Part shown: piece after piece, positions 36,274 through 43,974 of the stretch
Layout: every line of letters starts with the position of its first letter
Numbering within the stretch: position 1 is the stretch's first letter
NCBI GenBank assembly: GCA_020403455.1
Contig: JADBXP010000022.1
Coordinates: 1 to 58,517, forward strand
From: Chitinophagaceae bacterium
Lineage (GTDB): Bacteria > Bacteroidota > Bacteroidia > Chitinophagales > Chitinophagaceae
Length of the DNA: 58,517 nt
Direction: 5' to 3'
Translations under genes and position numbers: made by a program
The notes under the pieces: generated by a model
The model's input: the letters and a program-made list of their open reading frames with translations, nothing else
The model's database searches: none
Told to the model about the DNA's origin: nothing

Positions 36274-36837
36274 TTATTGAATTTTGGTATTGAATTCAAC
36301 TTCAAGGTCAGTAGATGATTTGTTGCTGTTCACCGGGTCATTGGCTGCCTTTGAAGGTGGATTCCCACCGTAGTGTCGGAGGGTGATTTTAATTTTCCCT
36401 GTTGCAGCAGCTCCGCTCACCCAATTGCTAGTCAGTCCAAGTGCCACACCATTGGCATCATTGTCTAGTCCGGATACAGTTATGTTGCTTCCTGCGGCAG
36501 GTTCATAATAGAAACGATGTGATGTGCCCTCTTGTCTTATTTCATCAGTTTTGTCTTCTGCCGGATTTACTGTTTTATTCAGTAATTGCAGCGTAACATT
36601 GTAAGATTTGTTAGGCTGCAATACAATTTCTTCCTTTGTTGGTTGGTTGCCCCCTGGTCCATCAGCGTCATCGTATTGATAAACCAGATTGTTACCACCC
36701 CCTACAGGTGCGAATGTCACTCTGAGAGTTGTTATCACTTCTTCATCGTTGTGTTCATGGGCATCCTTCTTGCAGGAAACCAATACTGTTGTCAGCAGGA
36801 GGAACATTGCGAAAATTTTTTTGATTTGCATGGTCAT
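36274..36837 (-). CDS. Lipoprotein partner of a ZnuD-like TonB receptor
   Basis: A 187-residue lipoprotein (lipobox VLVSC, Cys22). The mature start KKDAHEHNDEE is a His/Asp/Glu-rich, potentially metal-binding stretch. The core (ITTLRVTFAPVGGGN...YNVTLQLLNKTVNPAEDKTDEI) resembles the Bacteroidota lipoproteins labelled 'type 1 periplasmic binding fold superfamily' that occur beside zinc or heavy-metal TonB receptors (recognition from memory). It lies 25 bp after the receptor gene; a terminator follows. Likely a surface or periplasmic metal-binding helper. Confidence 0.7.
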   Translation of the reverse strand: MTMQIKKIFAMFLLLTTVLVSCKKDAHEHNDEEVITTLRVTFAPVGGGNNLVYQYDDADGPGGNQPTKEEIVLQPNKSYNVTLQLLNKTVNPAEDKTDEIRQEGTSHRFYYEPAAGSNITVSGLDNDANGVALGLTSNWVSGAAATGKIKITLRHYGGNPPSKAANDPVNSNKSSTDLEVEFNTKIQ

Positions 36838-36862
36838 TTTGTTTTTGATTTAATATAAAGGG

Positions 36863-39178
36863 TTATAATTCTATTTTTAATCGGATGCTGGCATTGATGC
36901 CCTGTTCATCGGTGAAATAGCGCATACTATTCAGGTAGTCACGATAAACAGTATTCAGCAGGTTTCTGATGCCAATTCCTATGGTTACCGGTTTTTTGAA
37001 CAGTTGAATGGTTGTTCCGGCATTGAAATGAAGCAAGTGATATGCAGCAGGCGGTTCTTTGTAGTCCTGCTTGGTGACGGAGTTATCCGGAACCCTGTTT
37101 TGTTGCATTACATGCAGCCATTCCAGTGATACATATTTGTTGGTGAGGCTTCCATTGCCCGGAATTTGCCAGGTCCACTCATTGCTGAGGCGATTGGCGG
37201 GCATCCAGATCAACCAGTCATTGGTTGTTCTGTTTCTGGCTGCTAGAAAGGAATAACGGGTCACCCATTCAATATTGTTCACAGGTTTGATCCATGCAGA
37301 TGCGTCGAAACCTCTCAGGGTGGCATCTGTCTGGCGGTAGGTGATAAGTGGGAAAGCTCCGCTGATTGTGAGCACCGGTGTTGCTGGTTGTGGTTGTTGG
37401 TAGATGAAATGATTGATGCGGTTGATATAGCCCAGCAGATCCCATCCAAACTTTCCTTCCGGATGGTTGAAACGAATACCCACGGTAGTATGCAGTGACT
37501 CCTCCGGGCGCAAACCTATGTCACCTTTTTCATAAGTTGCGGTTCCATGGTGTATGCCATCGCTGAGTAATTCATTTACATGTGGTGCACGACTGGAAAA
37601 GGCAAGTGAGGCATACAACTGCCAGCTGTTATCGGGAGAATAGCCCGCAAACAGGGAGGCAGCATAAGTTGTGAAGTGAAACTTATAGCTGATGGTATCA
37701 CTGTTGAACTTCAGGCGTGTTGTGTTGATTCTTTTATCATCAAACCTTACCCCGGCTTGCAGATCCCAGGCATGTTTTTTCCATTTTTCAATGTAGTAGG
37801 CTCCCGTGGAGAAGGCAGTATAGCTGGGGATGAAGTAACGCCCGGAATAATTATTTACTTGTTGAGATAAAGAGATCCCACCCATTCCGCTGAAGTTGTT
37901 CTTTTTGGGATGTTCCCAAATGATCTCTTCCGAAAAGGTAAAAATCTGAAGGTCCATTTGCGGACGAGTGACAGAAGGATTGCGGACGATGTCAAACTCT
38001 TTTCTGTGATTCAATTGTCCTGCCAGCTGGAGCGTAAACCGGTGTTCCTTTTTTTGGAGAATTGATTTTGACTTGATCAGGTGGTGGGCTACTTCCTGGG
38101 AAGGACGACGGATCTGATATGTTTTTTCTCCCAGGAAAATATCTGCCGGCCGATCGGAGCCAATGGCATTGATCAGATCTGTGAGATTGCCAATGTGTGC
38201 ACCAGTGAAAATCCCTATTCGGGTTGAGAAATGACTATAGAATAGTTCAGTAGAAAAATTATTTTTTTTCCAGCCTGCCGTTAGCGAAAGATTTTTTTCC
38301 TCGCTCCCTGTGTTGTTCAACCGATAATAAGGAGTAGCTGCATTGCCCCCTTTTTTGAAAGTACCCTGTATCCGGTAGCGGAAATTGGGATTTTTCCTGA
38401 GCGATTGTTCATGAACTGCTGAGAGAACATATTGCAGGTTGTTGCTGAAAAAAGCAGCGTTGACCTCTGTTCTTTTAGTTGTGTTGGTTCCCAGTGCTTT
38501 GGGTTCCACCAATACCACCCCGCCGATTGCATCCGATCCATAGCGGAGCTCGTCCACTCCTTTGATCACCACAAGTTTGTCAGCTATGAAGGGATCTATC
38601 TCCGGTGCGTGTTCATTTCCCCATTGTTGTCCTTCCTGTCTTACGCCATTGTTGATGGTGAGGATGCGGTTGCTGTGTAACCCATGTATGACAGGTTTTG
38701 AAATGGTCGAACCTGTCTGCAACAGTGTGACACCATTGATTTTACTCAAGGCATCTCCCAGGGTACCTCCCCGGCTTTGCTCCAGCTGCCTCTCGGATAA
38801 CTCCTTTTTAAAGCCGGAGTTCCTGGTGCCGCGACGGGCATCTACCGTAACCTCTTTCAGGTCGGAATGGATGCCGATTAAAAACAAATCTAGATGCAGA
38901 TCCTTGTCGAGTAGTATTTTTCTTTCAATGGACTCACATCCAATGTGGCTAATGACCAGCGTATATTTTCCCGGGCAAAGACCGTCGAAAACAAAGTCAC
39001 CCTTTTTATCTGTTACTACCTGACTCCCGGTTTCTTTTATTCGTATAGTGGCTGCTATCAATTTTTCTCCCGTGGCCGACTCTTCTACGTGACCTGCCAA
39101 CCGGATGCTACATTCCTGACCCATGACCGGGGAGGAAGGCACAAAAAAAACAGATATGTAAAGTATAACGCGTAGCAT
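36863..39178 (-). CDS. TonB-dependent receptor, ZnuD-like (zinc/heavy-metal type)
   Basis: A 771-residue outer-membrane receptor: signal peptide (VMGQE, about residue 21), a carboxypeptidase-like domain (about 25-105), a plug domain with KINGVTLLQTGSTISKPVIHGL and GVRQEGQQWGNEHAPEIDPF (the latter is typical of ZnuD-type receptors), and a 22-strand-type barrel ending in IRLKIEL. Probably imports zinc or another transition metal. It lies between a Cys/His-rich small protein and a His-rich lipoprotein, which supports a metal role. Confidence 0.82.
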   Translation of the reverse strand: MLRVILYISVFFVPSSPVMGQECSIRLAGHVEESATGEKLIAATIRIKETGSQVVTDKKGDFVFDGLCPGKYTLVISHIGCESIERKILLDKDLHLDLFLIGIHSDLKEVTVDARRGTRNSGFKKELSERQLEQSRGGTLGDALSKINGVTLLQTGSTISKPVIHGLHSNRILTINNGVRQEGQQWGNEHAPEIDPFIADKLVVIKGVDELRYGSDAIGGVVLVEPKALGTNTTKRTEVNAAFFSNNLQYVLSAVHEQSLRKNPNFRYRIQGTFKKGGNAATPYYRLNNTGSEEKNLSLTAGWKKNNFSTELFYSHFSTRIGIFTGAHIGNLTDLINAIGSDRPADIFLGEKTYQIRRPSQEVAHHLIKSKSILQKKEHRFTLQLAGQLNHRKEFDIVRNPSVTRPQMDLQIFTFSEEIIWEHPKKNNFSGMGGISLSQQVNNYSGRYFIPSYTAFSTGAYYIEKWKKHAWDLQAGVRFDDKRINTTRLKFNSDTISYKFHFTTYAASLFAGYSPDNSWQLYASLAFSSRAPHVNELLSDGIHHGTATYEKGDIGLRPEESLHTTVGIRFNHPEGKFGWDLLGYINRINHFIYQQPQPATPVLTISGAFPLITYRQTDATLRGFDASAWIKPVNNIEWVTRYSFLAARNRTTNDWLIWMPANRLSNEWTWQIPGNGSLTNKYVSLEWLHVMQQNRVPDNSVTKQDYKEPPAAYHLLHFNAGTTIQLFKKPVTIGIGIRNLLNTVYRDYLNSMRYFTDEQGINASIRLKIEL

Positions 39179-39268
39179 GGGAGTGAATGGAAAAGGGAAA
39201 TACAGTTGCCTGCAACTGTGGTCGAGTGTCTGTCGGATTAACCGAAAACTGCCGGGTTGGTGCCGGAC

Positions 39269-39619
39269 TTACCCAATGGAGGGTGGACCTCTTTCGGCAG
39301 GATTACCCAAGAAAGGCAGCGAAATGAGGTAGGTTGGATTACAGGAAGTAATTGTAAACTCTTCTTTCACTGCCGGAAGTATGTCCGGTACATCATTGTT
39401 GTGACAACTATAATGGTGTGAACAGATCTTACAATTGGTGCCCCTTTCAGTTTCCAATGATGCGTTGGATTGCTCTTTAGAATCGGTAGCAGAGAAAGAC
39501 GTAAGTGAAGTATCATGGTGATGCCACCACTGGGTGGGGGTAATTATAAAGCCGTACAACAATATCAAACATGTTGTAAGCCATTGTCTGTATGTTCCTA
39601 ATGTTACCACTAAATGCAA
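39269..39619 (-). CDS. Small Cys/His-rich membrane-anchored protein upstream of the metal receptor
   Basis: A 116-residue frame with one hydrophobic segment (about 14-28) followed by WWHHH, a central CKICSHHYSCHNN cluster, and the tail ERGPPSIG. There is no in-frame ATG: the start must be TTG 39619 or GTG 39610, and the predicted promoter would place the transcript start only a few bases upstream, so it may be leaderless. The layout resembles DUF2946-like metal-associated small proteins, but homology is unproven. Probably metal binding. Confidence 0.6.
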   Translation of the reverse strand: MHLVVTLGTYRQWLTTCLILLYGFIITPTQWWHHHDTSLTSFSATDSKEQSNASLETERGTNCKICSHHYSCHNNDVPDILPAVKEEFTITSCNPTYLISLPFLGNPAERGPPSIG

Positions 39620-39660
39620 TGATGTTGCAAAATTACAGCTTTTTTACATTCTGCTACAAA
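39615..39660 (-). promoter_or_regulatory. Bacteroidota-type promoter with an overlapping palindrome
   Basis: On the minus strand, TTTG (39657-39660), a 21-bp spacer and TAATTTTG (39628-39635, a perfect TAnnTTTG) form a consensus Bacteroidota sigma-A promoter. A palindrome, TGCAA-N5-TTGCA (39615-39629), overlaps the -7 element and the expected transcription start. It is well placed to be an operator, plausibly for a Fur/Zur-family repressor because the operon encodes metal uptake proteins. No regulator gene is in the window. Confidence 0.6.
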
Positions 39661-39683
39661 AAAGCCGGGGGAGCACTACAATT

Positions 39684-42098
39684 TCATTTTTTTCCCAGGC
39701 GCAGTGAGATGTAAAAGTTTCTTCCTGCAGCAGCGATACCGGAACTATAGGGTCTATAACTCTGATCTGTAATATTTTCCACCCCTGCCCCGATTCTTGC
39801 CCATTCTCTGCATTGCCAGTTCATCGAAAGAGAAAGTGTATACCATCCCGGTGAATAAGGGTTTCCAGCCGCATCCTTTGCATAAATAGCTGTTTTGACA
39901 CGTTCTTCGGCATTGAGTTGTTCAAAGCTTACTTCTCTACAATACATTGCAGCAGCCTGGAAAGTTATGTTCTTTTTTCTGTAGGTAAATCTGCTCATGC
40001 CGAAACCGGGCGCAGCATGTCTGGCCTGACTGATTTCTCCGTTGGGCATTTCCTCCTGACCTGATTGGAAATTATATCGGGTAAGCAAACTAATCTTCGG
40101 TGAAAAAATCAATTCCACTCCAGCTTGTATGCCGGCAATTCGGCTGTAGGAAGCATTTTGTATGGCATAAACCCTGCTCATGGTTCCATTGAACAAAATA
40201 CTATCACTGCCATTAAAAGTAAATGGTCTTCTGACCAAAGCATTTTGGAGTCTGGTATAGAATAGGTTCATGTCCAGTTTGGCAAAGTTTCCGAAGATTT
40301 TTATGATTCCAAGTTCTGCATTATTGGCTATTTCTGCGCTTAGGGAGGGATTAGGAACCACTACTTCTCCGCTGACAAAATCAAAGAGTTTTCCCATATC
40401 ATCTACATTAGGGGCTCGAAATCCCTTGCTCCAATTGAATTTTACAGTTAAGTCTTTTGTAGGTTTATAAACGCCACCTAAACTATAGGTTATTGCCCGG
40501 TTGTTTAGTTGTGCATTGGTAAAGGGGAAGGGGTAGAAAAGCAATAATTTAGAAAAGTTTGCATCGAGCTGATATGAATTAAGCCTCAATCCGCCTTGCA
40601 TCAGGAATTGATCATTGATAATGTACTGGTAATTGGCAAATGCAGCATAGCTCTTCCAGTAAGATGCGGGGTACCTGTCAGGTACCGGAATAGGGTTTCC
40701 GTTTCTGATATCTGAACCACTTCCGTTAGAACTTACTTTGTTTTGCACAAACTCAATCCCATAAAATAATTCGTGGCGGTTGAGTTTCTTCTCAAAGTCG
40801 GCATTGAAAGAGTAGGCATTTACCTTTTCGAGATTGGTCCTTAGTCGAAAGGCATTGAGTCCCCTGTCAATTCTACTTTCTTCAAAAAATTGAAAAGCAC
40901 TGCGAATGATCATTTGATCGTACCACCGGGTGCGTTTTTTGTGTTGTATTGATAACAGATTCATCATCCATATTTGTGGACCATAGTCCCAAACTGCAAA
41001 TCTGGGCAATCCATTGTTTTGTCTTTCAATGAGCCGATCATATCTACTATAGTTACCGGTTGCTGAATAGTGAAATCCATAATTCAATTCCCAGTCCTGA
41101 TGCGGTTTAAAACGAAGCTTTTGTGTTAGGTTGATTTGATCGTACCCGGATGGTTGCTGAATCAAGGGGTCAGGATTGGACAAGACACTATCTTTTCCAT
41201 TAATACGGGCAACAAAAAAATTTCTTCTGTATTGGTCATTACCCCGTGAGCCCATTCTCAGATTGCCGAAGGAGGAATGTGTTATGCCGGTATAGCTCGC
41301 CCATTTTTTTTTGCCATATGAAAATGAGGCATTGGCAGTTCTTTCACCATTGGCAGAAGAAAAGCGAAGCGTTCCATTGGCTGCTCTAAGTGAAGATGAG
41401 TCGTTGGAGAATTGAGGAGTAACTGTTTGAAAACTCATCACTCCCCCGATTGCATCGCTTCCATAAACAATCGATCCCGGACCAAAGAAAACTTCGGTTT
41501 TTTCTGTCGCAAAAGCATCCAGTGAGATTACATTTTGAATATTACCTGCTCTAAAAATGGCGGTATTCATTCTTACCCCATCTACTGCGTACAATAAGCG
41601 ATTGGTTGAAAATCCCCTGATCATCGGACTTCCCCCGGCTTGCTGACTTTTCTGTATAAAAATTTCACCAGACAGGCCCAAGAGATCCGCTGCTGTCTGG
41701 GTGTTGGCCAGTTCCCTGTCTCTTTTACGGATCGAGATGACTCTACCAGGTACGTTTCTCGATATTTGACTCCATTTATTGGCTGCTACTACAACTTCGT
41801 TTAATTCAAAAGGTTCCGGAGATAACTCAACTTTGAACTGTTTTTTTTCAAGTTGTTCTATGCTGATATTTAGCGATAGATAGCCCACTCTCTCAAGAAG
41901 TAGCTTACTGCCTTTGGGAAATGCAGATATTTTAGCCATTCCTTTATCATCTGTGACTACCTGAATTTTGAGTGAGGTATCTCGAATACTAACTGATTCG
42001 AGTTTCTCACTGGAAATTTTGTCTATTACGGTGATTACTTGGGCTGATGCAAGCTGACATAGCACAAGTAAAAACCAGGACACGCCCAGTTTTTTCAT
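39684..42098 (-). CDS. TonB-dependent receptor (hemoglobin/heme-receptor-like group)
   Basis: An 804-residue outer-membrane receptor from the ATG at 42098, which starts directly with a signal peptide (MKKLG... to ASAQV); an upstream ATG would add 11 residues before it. It has a short carboxypeptidase-like domain (about 20-100), a plug with GGSPMIRGFSTNRLLYAVDGVRMN and FGPGSIVYGSDAIGG, and a barrel ending in FYISLRLGKK. The plug motifs resemble TIGR01786-type hemoglobin/transferrin receptors, but cargo is not certain. A small Pro-tailed exported protein gene lies 39 bp upstream. Confidence 0.8.
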   Translation of the reverse strand: MKKLGVSWFLLVLCQLASAQVITVIDKISSEKLESVSIRDTSLKIQVVTDDKGMAKISAFPKGSKLLLERVGYLSLNISIEQLEKKQFKVELSPEPFELNEVVVAANKWSQISRNVPGRVISIRKRDRELANTQTAADLLGLSGEIFIQKSQQAGGSPMIRGFSTNRLLYAVDGVRMNTAIFRAGNIQNVISLDAFATEKTEVFFGPGSIVYGSDAIGGVMSFQTVTPQFSNDSSSLRAANGTLRFSSANGERTANASFSYGKKKWASYTGITHSSFGNLRMGSRGNDQYRRNFFVARINGKDSVLSNPDPLIQQPSGYDQINLTQKLRFKPHQDWELNYGFHYSATGNYSRYDRLIERQNNGLPRFAVWDYGPQIWMMNLLSIQHKKRTRWYDQMIIRSAFQFFEESRIDRGLNAFRLRTNLEKVNAYSFNADFEKKLNRHELFYGIEFVQNKVSSNGSGSDIRNGNPIPVPDRYPASYWKSYAAFANYQYIINDQFLMQGGLRLNSYQLDANFSKLLLFYPFPFTNAQLNNRAITYSLGGVYKPTKDLTVKFNWSKGFRAPNVDDMGKLFDFVSGEVVVPNPSLSAEIANNAELGIIKIFGNFAKLDMNLFYTRLQNALVRRPFTFNGSDSILFNGTMSRVYAIQNASYSRIAGIQAGVELIFSPKISLLTRYNFQSGQEEMPNGEISQARHAAPGFGMSRFTYRKKNITFQAAAMYCREVSFEQLNAEERVKTAIYAKDAAGNPYSPGWYTLSLSMNWQCREWARIGAGVENITDQSYRPYSSGIAAAGRNFYISLRLGKK

Positions 42099-42137
42099 GC
42101 TGTAAAAAATAAAATAGTTCGAAAATGTCAATCGTTT

Positions 42138-42674
42138 TTAAATCCGATTGTCATTGGGTGGTGGCGTGGGCACCTCTGTTGATGATTCGCTACAAAAGCC
42201 AGGTTGAGATGGTGTTTTGCTGATGAGCGTAGAACTTATAAAAAGGGTTTCTTCCCCCCGGGTAGAGCAATATAGTTTTTTAAATACCTTTTCAAGCAGA
42301 TGTCGGGTTTCCGGCCGGGTTGAGTGTCCGCCGGACAGGTAGCTGAATAATTCACCTAACTGTTCATTTATCAAAGACTCTTCTACATCCTGATAACACC
42401 AATAAATCAAATGATTTCCTGATTGCTCTCTTTTTACAACATCATACATATTTTGATTGTATTCAAACTCATGGTCATTTTCCCATTCAATAAGATGATG
42501 AGCTTCTTCCTCTGTTAGTTCAATTTTTATCCAGTTATTGAAATTGTTTTCAGAAAATAATTTTTCACGATTTATTTTTTTGATGTTTTCTTTTTCTGCC
42601 AATAGAAAAGTGTAAACCGATATGGCTGGAATTATGAAGCAGAGTAGGGTGATTATCGATAGTGATTTTCTCAT
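42138..42674 (-). CDS. Small exported or membrane-anchored protein with a Pro-rich tail
   Basis: 178 residues from the ATG at 42674; one N-terminal hydrophobic segment (about 4-24), an acidic/helical middle and the C terminus PTPPPNDNRI. A longer frame from 42767 would overlap the upstream gene and bury the hydrophobic segment, so the shorter start is preferred. Not recognised. Same arrangement (small exported protein with a PP tail just before a transport gene) as at 35775 and 39269. Confidence 0.6.
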   Translation of the reverse strand: MRKSLSIITLLCFIIPAISVYTFLLAEKENIKKINREKLFSENNFNNWIKIELTEEEAHHLIEWENDHEFEYNQNMYDVVKREQSGNHLIYWCYQDVEESLINEQLGELFSYLSGGHSTRPETRHLLEKVFKKLYCSTRGEETLFISSTLISKTPSQPGFCSESSTEVPTPPPNDNRI

Positions 42675-42738
42675 CTTAAACCAGATACGGTCAAATGTAG
42701 CCAAAAAATCAATCTTTTCTCGAATCAAAGAATGATGA

Positions 42739-43857
42739 TCAGGAAACCGAATAAGTCCATTCAACACCTCTTTTTTTTAGGTAAGAGATGATGAAGTTAA
42801 AAATATATTCTTCCTTCCCGGGTATTTCCGGGGGAAAGACCCCCTTTTTTGAAAATCTATTATCAAGCATACACTCAGCCATTGCACAGCAGGTAAAGCC
42901 TGTAGTTCTTGCCATAGAGCTGATGGATTCATTCTTATCGAAGAAGTCGAGGAGTGAATAGGTAATTAAAGTTTCTTTTTGGTTGATTGTTCCTCGGAGT
43001 AGCACCTTCATAACCGTCAGGTCATGGTCATCTTCAGTTTGTTTCCAACACTCTATCAAAACCTTTGCAGTAGCTTCGATGTGTTCTTTTTTAAAAAATC
43101 CAATCAATCGGAGTGTTTCGATTAGCTCGGTATGGCCGGGGTAGCGCAGTGTTTTTTCTGTCATTTCAGGTATGTCGGGAAAGGAGTCCAATAAACTTCT
43201 CAAGCCATCTGTATAAAATCCTTCCAGTTGGCCAATACCATCAAAATGAATGTTCTCCAAGCCGCTCATGGCTGGAACCACTTGATTGCTCCCATTTTTT
43301 CTGATTCTTGCAGGACGGGTATATTCTTCTATAACATCAATGGGAGAGAAAGGTGCTTTGTATTCAAATGGCTTTTCCCTTTTGATTGGAAGTCCGCCCA
43401 CATAAAAAACAAATTCTTCAATTTTCATCTTTGGTTCGTAGTGTCCGAGTATGAGATTACTCATACCTGGCGCTACACCACAATCCATCACAACACTTAC
43501 GCCGTTCTCTATTGCCAATTCGTTGAGTTCGGTTATTGATTCAGGAAAAAATGATATGTCTACGCAATTTTTGCCGGCACAAATAATTTTCCTCAAAATT
43601 TCATACCCCATAAAGCCCGGAACAGCGGATATTACTAGACTTGCGGGTAAGAGCAAGTCCTTAAAGCTGCTGCTGTTGTCCAATAGATTTTTCTGTAAAC
43701 ATTGTATTGCCGGGTTGTTTTTTTTGAGCTGATTCAGCCTTTCTTCCGACTGGTCGATGGCAATCACATTATGTGTTTTTGCCATTTCTCTGGCTATAGC
43801 ACTTCCAACCATGCCCGCTCCAAGAACAACAATACATGTAGATTTTTCAGTAGTCAT
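42739..43857 (-). CDS. Saccharopine dehydrogenase-like NAD(P) oxidoreductase
   Basis: A 372-residue protein from the ATG at 43857. VVLGAGMVGSAIAREM is the Rossmann dinucleotide motif at the N terminus; SAVPGFMGYEI, MDCGVAPGMSNL and RYPGH are typical of saccharopine dehydrogenase or lysine 6-dehydrogenase C-terminal domains. Likely acts on lysine, saccharopine or a related amino acid in the cytosol. An upstream in-frame ATG (43926) would add 23 residues ahead of the Rossmann strand. Possibly co-transcribed with the two downstream genes, though their functions do not obviously match. Confidence 0.78.
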   Translation of the reverse strand: MTTEKSTCIVVLGAGMVGSAIAREMAKTHNVIAIDQSEERLNQLKKNNPAIQCLQKNLLDNSSSFKDLLLPASLVISAVPGFMGYEILRKIICAGKNCVDISFFPESITELNELAIENGVSVVMDCGVAPGMSNLILGHYEPKMKIEEFVFYVGGLPIKREKPFEYKAPFSPIDVIEEYTRPARIRKNGSNQVVPAMSGLENIHFDGIGQLEGFYTDGLRSLLDSFPDIPEMTEKTLRYPGHTELIETLRLIGFFKKEHIEATAKVLIECWKQTEDDHDLTVMKVLLRGTINQKETLITYSLLDFFDKNESISSMARTTGFTCCAMAECMLDNRFSKKGVFPPEIPGKEEYIFNFIISYLKKRGVEWTYSVS

Positions 43858-43974
43858 ACTTTTTTTTTGACTGAACTTCGAAGATAAAGCATTTATAATC
43901 AGTCGTATAATTATGACTTCCATCACCTGTCAGGAGATGCTCATTTTACTCAATTGAGGTGGAGGAATAAAAGT

